Shown here: piece after piece, positions 51,009 to 60,024 of the stretch
How the letters are laid out: every line of letters begins with the position of its first letter
How positions within the stretch are numbered: the first letter of the stretch is position 1
Assembly: GCA_913043285.1 (NCBI GenBank)
Contig: CAJWML010000001.1
Coordinates: 744,001 to 808,000, forward strand
Source: CAKZNE01 sp002695025
Lineage (GTDB): Bacteria; Bacteroidota; Bacteroidia; Flavobacteriales; Schleiferiaceae
Direction of reading: 5' to 3'
Length of the DNA stretch: 64,000 nucleotides
The notes under the pieces: generated by a model
Database searches by the model: none
What the model was told of the DNA's origin: nothing
What the model saw: only the letters and a program-made list of their open reading frames with translations
Position numbers and translations under genes: made by a program

Positions 51009-52950
51009 ATCCATTTTATTAATTGTATTGCTGATTGGTTTGCCCCCTTTTGTGGTAAGGGGGCAAAATCCTGTTATAGACAGTTTAAAGCATTATCTCG
51101 GTAATTCTTTGCCGGATGGTGATAAAATTGAAGCGTATAACATCCTGGCGTGGGAACTGGCGGATCATGATACTTCTGCCGCCAGGTCTTATGCTAACAA
51201 GGCTTTAAAGCTTGCCCGGGAGAACAATGACACTACCGGGCAAGCCCTTGCCTATAACCGTTTGGGGAGGCTGGCCTATTTCCAGGGCAGCTTTTCTACG
51301 GCCATGGACCTTTACAATAAGAATCTTGCATTGCGGCTGGCGCAGAAAGACACCAGCGGCATTGCCAGCACGTACCTTAACATGGGTAATGTGTATAACC
51401 GCCAAGGTGAATATGCCAAGGCCTTGGACCTTTTTTATAAAGGATTGAAATTTTGTGAGTCTTCCACATCCACCATCCTGCGGGATCAAGCTTCCCTGCA
51501 TGGAGCCATCGGTTATACCCTTCTGGAACAGGGGAATCGGGATAAAGGAGAAGAACATTTTTTACAGGCACTTTTTTACAGCAAAAAGTCCGGTATAAAA
51601 GAATCTATGGCATCTGCCTATTTGGATATGGGGAATTTTCACGCCCGGGGTGGAGACCTTAAAAGAGCCCTCGCCAATTATGAAGATGCCTCAGCCATAA
51701 TGGAAAGGATCGGGGATAAAACGGGCCTGGCGGCCGTTTGGAACAGCATGGGAAATACTCATCTCCAAAAGGAGGAATACAAAGAGGCTCGTTTAATGTA
51801 CTCCAAAAGTATAGCCCTTCGCAAAGAGGTTGGCGATGCCCACGGTATTGCCTTAGGGCACAATAGCATGGGAACATCCTACGCCTGGGAGGGCCTTCAT
51901 AAAGAGGCATTAACGGAGTTTGACATCAGTGCCCGTGTGGCCAGGGAAGCTGGTTTGCGGGATGACCTTGCCAGGGCCCTGGAGAATAAATCCTACTCCT
52001 ATGAGGCCCTGGGGGAGTATAAAAAAGCCTTTCTCACCTACTATAGTTTTGACAGCATCTCCAACATTATCCTGAACGAAGCCAGTAACCGCCATGTTAA
52101 CGAACTCCAGGTACAATACGATACCGAGAAGAAAGAACGCCAGATAGAAAGCCTGCAGCAGAAGGAAGCGCTGCAAAAAGCCGAAGCCCAAAAACGCAAT
52201 ACCCAGATCAAGGCACTCATTGCGGGCCTGGTATTGTTCATAGGCCTGGGAGCCGCGCTGGTATTTGCGTACCGCCAAAAACAAAAGGCCAACCGCCTCC
52301 TTAATGAGCAAAAGCTGCTGGTGGAAAAACGCGAAAAAGAAAAAGAACTTTTACTGCGTGAATTGAACCACCGGGTAAAGAACAACCTGCAGGTAATTGC
52401 CAGCATGTTGAGCCTCCAGTCTTTCCAGCTGGAAGACCAGAAAGCGGTGGAAGCCGTAAAAGAAGGACAAAGCCGGGTAGAAGCCATGTTCCTGATCCAT
52501 GAGCGGCTGTACCGCGATGACCAGGTAACCCATATTGACATGGACCATTACATCAAACAGCTCCTGAGCTCCATCAGCTATTCCTTTGGTTATACCGAAA
52601 GAGATGTGAAGTTGCAGACAGAAGTTACGGTGGAACCGCTGGTGGTGGACATTGCCATCCCCTTGGGGTTGATCATTAATGAGCTGATCACCAATGCTTT
52701 TAAACACGCCTTTAAAGAGGTGAAAGAGCCGGAATTACGTGTAAGTCTTAAGGAGGAAGAAGGACAACTGAAGCTAACCCTTTTGGATAATGGTCCCGGC
52801 ATTCCTGAAGGCAAACCGGATAAGGCAAGTATCTCCTTCGGTATGGAAATGATCCGCTCCCTGCTCAAACAGCTGCGGGGAGAACTTAAAACCACTTACA
52901 AAAGTGGCAGCTGTTTTGAAATTACCCTACCTTTATCCCGTACTGCATAA
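50998..52950 (+). CDS. TPR-containing histidine kinase, HisKA_2 type
   Basis: A 650-aa membrane kinase. The start at 50998 (MRNKSILLIVLLIGLPPFVVRG) gives a signal sequence and overlaps the upstream gene by 11 bases. TPRs cover about 50-370, then a coiled coil and membrane helix (ALIAGLVLFIGLGAALVFAY, near 400-420). The HisKA_2 phosphoacceptor is His458 in RELNHRVKNNLQVIASML, followed by the HATPase domain with N (IINELITNAFKHAF) and G1 (LDNGPGIPEG) boxes. The kinase is 12 bases from its LytTR regulator. Confidence 0.92.
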   Translation: MRNKSILLIVLLIGLPPFVVRGQNPVIDSLKHYLGNSLPDGDKIEAYNILAWELADHDTSAARSYANKALKLARENNDTTGQALAYNRLGRLAYFQGSFSTAMDLYNKNLALRLAQKDTSGIASTYLNMGNVYNRQGEYAKALDLFYKGLKFCESSTSTILRDQASLHGAIGYTLLEQGNRDKGEEHFLQALFYSKKSGIKESMASAYLDMGNFHARGGDLKRALANYEDASAIMERIGDKTGLAAVWNSMGNTHLQKEEYKEARLMYSKSIALRKEVGDAHGIALGHNSMGTSYAWEGLHKEALTEFDISARVAREAGLRDDLARALENKSYSYEALGEYKKAFLTYYSFDSISNIILNEASNRHVNELQVQYDTEKKERQIESLQQKEALQKAEAQKRNTQIKALIAGLVLFIGLGAALVFAYRQKQKANRLLNEQKLLVEKREKEKELLLRELNHRVKNNLQVIASMLSLQSFQLEDQKAVEAVKEGQSRVEAMFLIHERLYRDDQVTHIDMDHYIKQLLSSISYSFGYTERDVKLQTEVTVEPLVVDIAIPLGLIINELITNAFKHAFKEVKEPELRVSLKEEEGQLKLTLLDNGPGIPEGKPDKASISFGMEMIRSLLKQLRGELKTTYKSGSCFEITLPLSRTA

Positions 52951-52962
52951 ATCGAGAAAGGG

Positions 52963-53718
52963 ATGGCCTTAGTAAAGGTATTGATCGTAGAAGATGAGGC
53001 ATTGGTGGCCCGCGATATTGCCGCGCGGCTGCAACATGCCGGGTACCATATTGTGGATTGTGTGGATACGGGCCGTGATGCCCTGGAAGCCCTGGAAAAG
53101 GAAGTAGCGGATATTGTACTGCTGGATATAAACCTTCTGGGACCCCTAGATGGTATAGAAACGGCCGAACGTATCAAGCATAAATACGATATGCCGGTGA
53201 TATTCCTTACGTCCCTTTCCGATCAAGCCACGGCTGACCGGGCCCGCAAAGCCAGGCCTTCGGCTTATATGCTGAAACCCTTTAACGAGCGGGAGCTACA
53301 CCTGGCCATCGAGTTGGCTATTTCCAATTATTCCTCCAATAAACCGGCCAGCATGCCAACGGAAGAACCGGAAAAAACCCAGGAACATGAGGAGCATTTC
53401 CTGCTCAACGACAGCATCTTTATCCGTAACCGCAACCGTTTTGAAAAGGTGCCCTTCAATACTATACAATGGCTGCAGGCAGACAGTAACTGTACGCATA
53501 TCCAAACCCGGGAGGGCAAATACTTTCTAACGGTTACCCTCGGGGTAATTATGGAACGCCTGGAGTTTGAGTCATTGGTGCGTACGCACCGTTCCTATGC
53601 CGTAAATATCCAGCATGTTACCTCCTTTGAAGGCAACTGCCTGTACGTGGGTAGCCAGGAAATCCCGGTGAGCCGAAACTACCGGGACGAGGTCTTTAAG
53701 AATTTCCAGACGCTTTAA
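52963..53718 (+). CDS. LytTR-family response regulator
   Basis: A 251-aa regulator. The receiver domain (about 5-120) has the acidic pocket EDEAL, phosphoacceptor Asp55 (IVLLDINLLGPLDG) and the switch T/S and Lys (FLTSLSD; YMLKPF). The LytTR DNA-binding domain (about 150-248) reads IQWLQADSNCTHIQTREGKYFL through EFESLVRTHRSYAVNIQHV and EIPVSRNYRDEV. It pairs with the kinase just upstream. The stop overlaps the convergent lysS gene by 4 bases. Confidence 0.93.
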   Translation: MALVKVLIVEDEALVARDIAARLQHAGYHIVDCVDTGRDALEALEKEVADIVLLDINLLGPLDGIETAERIKHKYDMPVIFLTSLSDQATADRARKARPSAYMLKPFNERELHLAIELAISNYSSNKPASMPTEEPEKTQEHEEHFLLNDSIFIRNRNRFEKVPFNTIQWLQADSNCTHIQTREGKYFLTVTLGVIMERLEFESLVRTHRSYAVNIQHVTSFEGNCLYVGSQEIPVSRNYRDEVFKNFQTL

Positions 53719-55421
53719 AACCAGGCTTCCACTTCGGGAAGCTGCAAGGCTGGAACGTCCAGCTTATTCTTTTTGCGATAACCGTTCATTTGCTGGTGTA
53801 CTTGGGTGGGCTTGGCTTTTTTAAGCTCGTCTACGCTACCGTATACGGCCATTACATGCTCGCTCCACTCACCGGGAACGCCCATTTTTTCAAAGTCGGA
53901 TTTACTGGGAGCCGCTACCTTTTTCTCTGGGCGCATTTGCGGGAAGAACAATACCTCCTGTATGCTGCTCTGGTTGGTAAGCAGCATGGTTAAGCGGTCT
54001 ATGCCGATGCCCATTCCGGAAGTAGGAGGCATGCCGTACTCCAGGGCACGTAAGAAGTCCTGGTCAATGAACATGGCCTCATCATCCCCTTTTTCAGAAA
54101 GTTTCAACTGATCCTCAAACCGTTCGCGTTGGTCGATGGGATCATTCAACTCCGAGTAGGCGTTGGCTATTTCCTTGCCGTTGATCATCAGCTCAAAGCG
54201 CTCGGTAAGCTCGGGATTGTCACGGTGCTTTTTGCAAAGTGGCGACATCTCCTTGGGATAATCCATAATGAAAGTGGGTTGTATAAAATGCGGTTCGCAT
54301 TTTTCCCCGAATATCTCGTCAATAAGTTTGCCTTTCCCCATAGTATCATCCACGGGAATGTTGAGTTTCTGGCAAACCTCACGCAGCTGGCTTTCATTCA
54401 TGCCGCTGATGTCAAAACCAGTGTGCTCCTTAATAGCATCTATCATGGTCACCCTTTTAAAGGGCGCTTTAAAGTCGATCTCCTTGTCACCAAGCTTTAC
54501 ACTCGTGCTGCCGTTGGTAACCGCTTTTACCACGTGTTCCAGCATTTGCTCGGTAAAGTCCATCATCCAGAAGTAGTCCTTATAGGCCACGTATATTTCC
54601 ATCACCGTAAACTCCGGGTTGTGCGTACGGTCCATCCCCTCGTTACGGAAGTCCTTGGCAAATTCGTATACGCCTTCGTAACCGCCTACGATCAACCTTT
54701 TCAGGTACAGCTCATTGGCAATACGCAGGTATAGAGGTATGTCCAGGGCGTTGTGGTGTGTTACAAACGGACGTGCCGCTGCTCCCCCCGGGATGGGTTG
54801 CAAAATGGGAGTTTCCACCTCCAGGTAACCCTTTTGGTTGAAAAATTCGCGCATGGCATTCATGAGGCGGGTGCGCTTCAGGAAGGTTTCGCGTACGTGG
54901 TCATTAACGATGAGGTCTACATAGCGCATGCGGTAGCGTTGCTCGGGATCGGTAAAGGCATCATGCACATTACCCTGCTCATCCGTCTTCACCACAGGAA
55001 GGGGCTTCAATGATTTGCTCAGTATGGTGAACTCCTCCACCTTAACGGTGATCTCACCCACCTGGGTCTTGAAAACCTCACCTTTGATCCCGATGAAATC
55101 GCCCAGGTCCAAAAGCTTCTTGAATACATCGTTGTAGAGGGATTTGTCTTCTCCGGGGCAAATTTCATCACGGTTAAAATACACCTGGATCTTTCCCTTG
55201 CTGTCCTGTATCATGCCAAAGGAAGCTTTACCCTGCACCTTTTTGCGCATCAGTCGGCCGGCAATGACTACCTTTTTTCCTTCTTCATAATCCTTTTTAA
55301 GATCAACAGAATAATCAGCTACCGGGTAAAGGGCTGCCGGGTAAGGATCAATTCCTGCCTCACGGAGTTTTTGTAAAGCATCCCTGCGTTGAATTTCCTG
55401 CTCTGACAAACGTGCGCTCAT
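53715..55421 (-). CDS. lysS: Lysyl-tRNA synthetase, class II
   Basis: A 568-aa class II enzyme. The OB-fold anticodon domain is at about 45-140 (VVIAGRLMRKKVQGKASFGMIQDS). Motif 1 is near 175-200, motif 2 is FRNEGMDRTHNPEFTVMEIY, and motif 3 is GMGIGIDRLTMLLTNQSSIQEVLFFP. The C-terminal about 70 residues (after MRPEKKV) are an extra helical domain common in Flavobacteriia. It attaches Lys to tRNA-Lys. Confidence 0.97.
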   Translation of the reverse strand: MSARLSEQEIQRRDALQKLREAGIDPYPAALYPVADYSVDLKKDYEEGKKVVIAGRLMRKKVQGKASFGMIQDSKGKIQVYFNRDEICPGEDKSLYNDVFKKLLDLGDFIGIKGEVFKTQVGEITVKVEEFTILSKSLKPLPVVKTDEQGNVHDAFTDPEQRYRMRYVDLIVNDHVRETFLKRTRLMNAMREFFNQKGYLEVETPILQPIPGGAAARPFVTHHNALDIPLYLRIANELYLKRLIVGGYEGVYEFAKDFRNEGMDRTHNPEFTVMEIYVAYKDYFWMMDFTEQMLEHVVKAVTNGSTSVKLGDKEIDFKAPFKRVTMIDAIKEHTGFDISGMNESQLREVCQKLNIPVDDTMGKGKLIDEIFGEKCEPHFIQPTFIMDYPKEMSPLCKKHRDNPELTERFELMINGKEIANAYSELNDPIDQRERFEDQLKLSEKGDDEAMFIDQDFLRALEYGMPPTSGMGIGIDRLTMLLTNQSSIQEVLFFPQMRPEKKVAAPSKSDFEKMGVPGEWSEHVMAVYGSVDELKKAKPTQVHQQMNGYRKKNKLDVPALQLPEVEAWF

Positions 55422-55444
55422 GAGAAAATTTTAAAAAATTTTGG

Positions 55445-55452
55445 CAAAGGTA
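55445..55452 (-). promoter_or_regulatory. -7 promoter box TACCTTTG for lysS
   Basis: Perfect TAnnTTTG match on the leftward strand, 23 bases before the lysS ATG. The short leader contains an AAAATTTT repeat. Confidence 0.55.
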
Positions 55453-55559
55453 AGAACTTGCCGGAAGCTGCACAGGAGCATGAAACGCTTAAATTTCCAA
55501 ATAAGTGGAAACATTTATCTTGTACACCAGTTCCATAAAGTAATTGTTAAATTCATGCC

Positions 55560-56258
55560 ATGAGAAACCTTATAGCAATCACCTGTTGCCTCATTTTTTC
55601 AGCCAACCTTTTCAGCCAGATCAAGCCTAAACATGAAGATTGGTTTGCCTATGACCTTACGTATGATTACCTGCTGGAGTCTCCTCCCGGACTGGAGCAA
55701 AGCTGGCGCTCCAATGGTCATAGCCTTTCCTTTATGGACGATGTGCAGTTTGGTGAGGAAAGCCATTTCAGCTTTGCCTATGGTATAGGTTTTACCAGTA
55801 ACAATTTTTACAACAATTTGTCACTCCGCACCAATGCTGCGGATGGCCGGGAATTCTATTCTTTTCTGGATACAGATACGATCAACAGTAATAAGCTGAC
55901 GGTTCAGTATATTCATATTCCCATTGAGTTGCGTTTCCGGTCCGGTCTCAGCCAAAAGGGAAACTTTTTTCGCTTTTACGTAGGCGCCAAAGTGGGTGTT
56001 CGGGTAAATAGTTACTCCAAACTCATTACGGATAATTTCAACCGCCAGTTCAATAACCTGGGTAACCTGAACCGCTTTATGTACGGAGCCTATGTGAGAA
56101 CGGGCTACAGCTTTATTAATGTGTACGCCTACTATGGCTTGAGTGAGCTTTTCAGCGAACAGACCTACCCGGAGGGAGTGAACCCTGCCCTGTATGATTC
56201 ATTTGACACCTTTTCACCCGGCACTCCTTTAAGTGTAGGTATCTCCATTACCCTTTAA
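55560..56258 (+). CDS. Outer-membrane beta-barrel protein
   Basis: A 232-aa exported protein (signal ends SANLFSQ). Amphipathic strands with aromatic residues (YIHIPIELRFRSG; FRFYVGAKVGVRVNSY; YGAYVRTGYSFINVYAYYGLSELF; PLSVGISITL) match PorT-like/b-brl outer-membrane barrels. The terminal strand ends in a branched/Leu residue. Function unknown. It converges with the PAP2-like gene with a 4-base overlap. Confidence 0.78.
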   Translation: MRNLIAITCCLIFSANLFSQIKPKHEDWFAYDLTYDYLLESPPGLEQSWRSNGHSLSFMDDVQFGEESHFSFAYGIGFTSNNFYNNLSLRTNAADGREFYSFLDTDTINSNKLTVQYIHIPIELRFRSGLSQKGNFFRFYVGAKVGVRVNSYSKLITDNFNRQFNNLGNLNRFMYGAYVRTGYSFINVYAYYGLSELFSEQTYPEGVNPALYDSFDTFSPGTPLSVGISITL

Positions 56259-56860
56259 CCCAGCAATAGGGAAAGGCTGATAATAATAATCCCTGAGAAG
56301 TAACCGGTAGCTAGCTCGCCCGGGCTGTGTGCTTGCAGCTTTAGACGGGCGCTGCCCAGAAAACCAGCCAGGAGGAAGCAGAGCGCCAGTAGAGGCAGGA
56401 AGCCTATATGGTATTTGAGCGATTCACTCAGCAGCAAGCCTGTAAATCCACCTATTCCCGCCATGTGCGCACTGGGCTTGGAAAAGCGGAACATGAACAG
56501 GTGGATAATAATAATACTGGCACTGCCCAGTAGAAAAAGCTTCAGGTCTTTCGGTAATCCCAGTTGACCCAAAAAGGAGGCGGTAAAATAGTAGCAGATC
56601 GCTCCCACCAGGTAAGGCCACCTGCGGTCACGGGCTTCTTTCATTTCCAGGCTGGAGATCAACTGTATACGGTAGAAGAGAAAACTGATGGCCACCGGGA
56701 AAATATAAGTTCCGGTAAACACCAGGGCGAGGCTTAGTATAGTAAGCCGTGAATTTACATAATAGGGTAGTGCTTCAAGGATGATCAGGGTTCCCAGTAT
56801 GGGGTATACTACCGGGTGAAGAAGGTACGAAAGCCATTGTGCCAGCGTGCGGCCCATCAT
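56255..56860 (-). CDS. PAP2-like integral membrane protein
   Basis: A 201-aa membrane protein with about six hydrophobic segments. The loop motifs RFSKPSAHMAGIGGFTG and LQAHSPGELATGY retain the His/Ser spacing reminiscent of type 2 phosphatidic acid phosphatases, but the KxxxxxxRP motif is not convincing, so enzyme activity is uncertain. The ATG overlaps the rpoN stop (TGATG), so it is translationally coupled to rpoN. Confidence 0.72.
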   Translation of the reverse strand: MMGRTLAQWLSYLLHPVVYPILGTLIILEALPYYVNSRLTILSLALVFTGTYIFPVAISFLFYRIQLISSLEMKEARDRRWPYLVGAICYYFTASFLGQLGLPKDLKLFLLGSASIIIIHLFMFRFSKPSAHMAGIGGFTGLLLSESLKYHIGFLPLLALCFLLAGFLGSARLKLQAHSPGELATGYFSGIIIISLSLLLG

Positions 56861-58311
56861 CAAAGTTCTTTACGCAAACGGGCCACGGGAATTCCCAGTT
56901 GCTCGCGGTATTTGGCCACCGTTCTTCGGGCTATAGGGTATCCCTTTTCCTTCAGGAGCTTGGCCAATTTTTCATCGGTAAGTGGCCTCCGCTTGTTTTC
57001 TTCAGAAATGGAATCTTCCAGGATCTTCTTGATCTCTTTGGTAGACACTTCTTCACCCGCATCATTGGTCATGGATTCGGAGAAAAATTCCTTGATCAGG
57101 AAGGTGCCGTAAGGTGTTTGCACGTATTTATTACTGGCTACCCGCGAAACCGTGGAAATGTCCATACCTATTTCCTCGGCAATGTCCTTCAGGATCATAG
57201 GGCGCAGTTTGCGCTGATCACCGGTGAGGAAATATTCCTTCTGGAAATTCATGATGGACGACATGGTGATGAGCAGGGTTTGCTGACGCTGTCGGATGGC
57301 ATCAATAAACCACTTGGCACTGTCCAGCTTCTGTTTTACAAACATTACCGCGTCTTTCTGGGCCTTGTTCTTCCCCTGTGAGGCTTTATAGGTTTCCAGC
57401 ATATCCTTGTACTCGCGGCTTACGTTGAGTTCAGGGGCATTGCGCGAGTTGAGGCTCAATTCCAGTTCACCATCCTCAATACTGATGGTAAAATCAGGAG
57501 TTACGGCCTGTACAGAGCGCTGGCTGGAACTGGAGGAATTACCCGGTTTGGGGTTGAGGTGACTGATCACTTCAATGGCAGCCTTGAGGTAGTCCTCGTC
57601 AATTTCGAGCCGCTCAATCAGCTTGGAATAATGCTTCTTGGTGAACTCGTCAAAATACTTGTCCAGTATCTCGTAGGCCAGGCGAACATCAGCCGTTCTT
57701 TCCTTTCGTTTTAACTGAATGAGCAGGCACTCTTTCAGGTTACGTGCTCCCACTCCGGGAGGGTCAAGCTCCTGTATGATGCCAAGGACCTCCTCCAGTT
57801 TTTCCTCTTCCACGAAAATATTCTGGGTAAAGGCAAGGTCATCAACTATAGCGCTGAGTTCCCTGCGGATGTAGCCATCATCGTCAATATTACCAATCAG
57901 GTATTCCGCGATCTGCCTGTCCTGCTCACTCATCCTGCGCATACTGACCTGGTCCATCAGCACTTCCGTAAAGCTTATACCTCCGCTGATGGGTATGCGG
58001 GCATCCTCATCATCCTTGGAGTAATTATTGGCTTTAAGTCGGTAGTCGGGGATCTCATCATCGCTCAGGTACTCATCAACGTTTATATCTTCAGCTTCGA
58101 TGCTCTGATTATCGTCATCCTCGTAAGTGTCGGTATCCTCTTCGTAACGATCTTCTTCATCCAGGCCTTCTTCAAGAGCAGGGTTTTCTTCCAGCTCTTC
58201 CTTGATCTTTTGCTCCAACGCCTGGGTAGGCAACTGGATCAACTTCATCAGCTGGATCTGCTGCGGGGAAAGTTTTTGAAGAAGTTTTTGACTGAGCTGT
58301 TGCTTCAGCAT
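56860..58311 (-). CDS. rpoN: RNA polymerase sigma-54 factor
   Basis: A 483-aa sigma-54. Region I is Gln/Leu-rich (LSPQQIQLMKLIQLPTQALEQKI), followed by an acidic region (about 45-90), the core-binding domain, the DNA-binding helix-turn-helix (LKDIAEEIGMDISTVSRVASNKYVQT) and the RpoN box ARRTVAKYRE near 461-470. Such factors need AAA+ activators to start transcription; none is encoded in the window. It is cotranscribed with the PAP2-like gene. Confidence 0.96.
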   Translation of the reverse strand: MLKQQLSQKLLQKLSPQQIQLMKLIQLPTQALEQKIKEELEENPALEEGLDEEDRYEEDTDTYEDDDNQSIEAEDINVDEYLSDDEIPDYRLKANNYSKDDEDARIPISGGISFTEVLMDQVSMRRMSEQDRQIAEYLIGNIDDDGYIRRELSAIVDDLAFTQNIFVEEEKLEEVLGIIQELDPPGVGARNLKECLLIQLKRKERTADVRLAYEILDKYFDEFTKKHYSKLIERLEIDEDYLKAAIEVISHLNPKPGNSSSSSQRSVQAVTPDFTISIEDGELELSLNSRNAPELNVSREYKDMLETYKASQGKNKAQKDAVMFVKQKLDSAKWFIDAIRQRQQTLLITMSSIMNFQKEYFLTGDQRKLRPMILKDIAEEIGMDISTVSRVASNKYVQTPYGTFLIKEFFSESMTNDAGEEVSTKEIKKILEDSISEENKRRPLTDEKLAKLLKEKGYPIARRTVAKYREQLGIPVARLRKEL

Positions 58312-58442
58312 ACCTGAATTCTTGCTAGGGTTATCTCGACAGGAAAGTAGGAAAAATCAGCAAGAATTCCTGCTTCCCATCAAAAATTTTGCCGAATTTA
58401 ATAAGAATAGGACAAAAATCCCTGTAAAAAGTTCAGGACACC

Positions 58443-59876
58443 TTAAAATTCAGCACTTCCCGGAGTTCTTGGGAAGGGGATCACATCCCGGATATTGGTC
58501 ATTCCCGTTACAAAAAGCACCAGGCGCTCAAAGCCCAGCCCGAAACCACTGTGCACACAGGTTCCGAATTTGCGGGTTTCCAGGTACCACCAAAGGCTCT
58601 CTTCCTCAATACCAAACTCAGCGATCTTTTGCTTGAGTATGTCGTACCGCTCCTCACGTTGTGAACCTCCTACAATTTCTCCGATACCCGGGAAGAGGAT
58701 GTCCATGGCGCGAACGGTTTTCTGATCTTCGTTGAGGCGCATATAAAAAGCCTTGATTTTGGCCGGGTAATCAAACAATATTACGGGAGCGCCAAAGTGC
58801 TTAACCAGGAATTTTTCGTGCTCGGACTGCAGGTCTGCACCCCACTCTTCGATGAGGTACTGGAATTTTTTCTTCTTGTTAGGCTTGGAATTTCTGAGGA
58901 TGTCGATAGCTTCTGTATAGCTCACCCTGCGGAAGTTATTATCGGCCACAAACTGCAGCTTTTCAATAAGGCCCATCTCACTGCGTTCGTTCTGCGGTTT
59001 GGATTTTTCTTCGTTGGCCAAACGATCGGCCAAAAACTGAAGGTCATCCGGGCAGGCTTGCAATACATATTGGATCACCTTTTTAAGGAAATCCTCGGCC
59101 AGGTCCATATTATCATCCAGGTCGGCAAAGGCTACTTCGGGTTCTATCATCCAGAACTCCGCCAGGTGCCTGGTGGTGTTGCTGTTTTCCGCGCGGAAAG
59201 TAGGTCCGAATGTATATACTTTTCCCAGGGCGGTGGCCCCAAGTTCGGCTTCCAGCTGACCGGAAACGGTAAGGTTGGCTTCCTTGCCAAAGAAGTCCTG
59301 TTTATAATCCACTTCCCCGTCTTCATTCAGGGGAATGTTCTTTTTATCCAGTATGGATACATTGAACATTTCACCGGCCCCTTCTGCATCGGAACCTGTG
59401 ATAATAGGGGTATGCATCCAGAAGAATCCCCTTTCATTAAAATACTGATGGATGGCAAAGGCCAATGCGTGACGAATACGTAGTATAGCCCCGAAGGTGT
59501 TGGTGCGAGGGCGCAGGTGAGCAATCTCCCGCAGGAACTCCATGGAGTGTTTTTTAGGCTGCAAGGGGTAAACGTTGGGATCGCATTCTCCGAGAACTCG
59601 TATGTCCGTAGCATGAACTTCCACATCCTGGCCCTGACCTTGTGACTTAACCAGGTCTCCCTTTATAGCGAGGCAGGCACCGGTATTGATCTTATCCAGG
59701 GTCTCCTTTTCAGTGTTTTCAAAATCCACTACAACCTGCAGGGTTTTAAGGGTGCTTCCGTCATTTAAGGCAATAAAACGGTTGCTGCGAAAGGTACGCA
59801 CCCAGCCCTTTAATAGTACGGTTGAACCAATGGCCTGCTTGGCCAATACTTCAGATACAGTCTGATGATCCATCAT
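58443..59876 (-). CDS. asnS: Asparaginyl-tRNA synthetase
   Basis: A 477-aa class II synthetase. The OB-fold is at about 15-105 (TVLLKGWVRTFRSNRFIALNDG). Motif 1 is near 130-165, motif 2 is FRAENSNTTRHLAEFWMIEPEV, and motif 3 is FGLGFERLVLFVTGMTNIRDVIPFPR. The Asn-specific form is indicated by the absence of an Asp-type GAD insertion. I chose the ATG at 59876 (MMDHQTVSEV); the much longer upstream reading runs into the TetR gene's control region. A near-consensus -7 box AACCTTTG lies at 59899-59906. Confidence 0.95.
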   Translation of the reverse strand: MMDHQTVSEVLAKQAIGSTVLLKGWVRTFRSNRFIALNDGSTLKTLQVVVDFENTEKETLDKINTGACLAIKGDLVKSQGQGQDVEVHATDIRVLGECDPNVYPLQPKKHSMEFLREIAHLRPRTNTFGAILRIRHALAFAIHQYFNERGFFWMHTPIITGSDAEGAGEMFNVSILDKKNIPLNEDGEVDYKQDFFGKEANLTVSGQLEAELGATALGKVYTFGPTFRAENSNTTRHLAEFWMIEPEVAFADLDDNMDLAEDFLKKVIQYVLQACPDDLQFLADRLANEEKSKPQNERSEMGLIEKLQFVADNNFRRVSYTEAIDILRNSKPNKKKKFQYLIEEWGADLQSEHEKFLVKHFGAPVILFDYPAKIKAFYMRLNEDQKTVRAMDILFPGIGEIVGGSQREERYDILKQKIAEFGIEEESLWWYLETRKFGTCVHSGFGLGFERLVLFVTGMTNIRDVIPFPRTPGSAEF

Positions 59877-59959
59877 TTTAAGTAGGCAATTAAAGCTGCA
59901 AAGGTTGCTAAAAAATACCAAGTCTGAAATTGGTATACGAGATAAAAAATGTAAACCCC

Positions 59960-59987
59960 GGAAACTTTTTACACACAAAAAGTTTCC
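59960..59987. promoter_or_regulatory. Perfect 28-bp inverted repeat, probable TetR operator
   Basis: GGAAACTTTTT (59960-59970) and AAAAAGTTTCC (59977-59987) are exact reverse complements separated by ACACAC. The right arm covers the -33 position of the TetR gene promoter. Long palindromes at their own promoters are typical of TetR-family autoregulation, so it is the likely operator for the regulator and the RND pump operon. Confidence 0.75.
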
Positions 59988-60004
59988 AATAACGAATATG
60001 TTTC

Positions 60005-60012
60005 TACATTTG
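60005..60012 (+). promoter_or_regulatory. -7 promoter box TACATTTG for TetR-RND operon
   Basis: Perfect TAnnTTTG, 13 bases before the chosen ATG at 60025, with TTTC (59983-59986) at an 18-base spacing as the -33-like element inside the inverted repeat. It predicts a leader of only a few bases. Confidence 0.6.
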
Positions 60013-60024
60013 CGCCCTGAAATT

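Noticed and set aside
59905..60024. N-terminal extension of the TetR gene
   Set aside because: The -7 box and the 28-bp palindrome lie within it; METQEQEII at 60025 fits the family.
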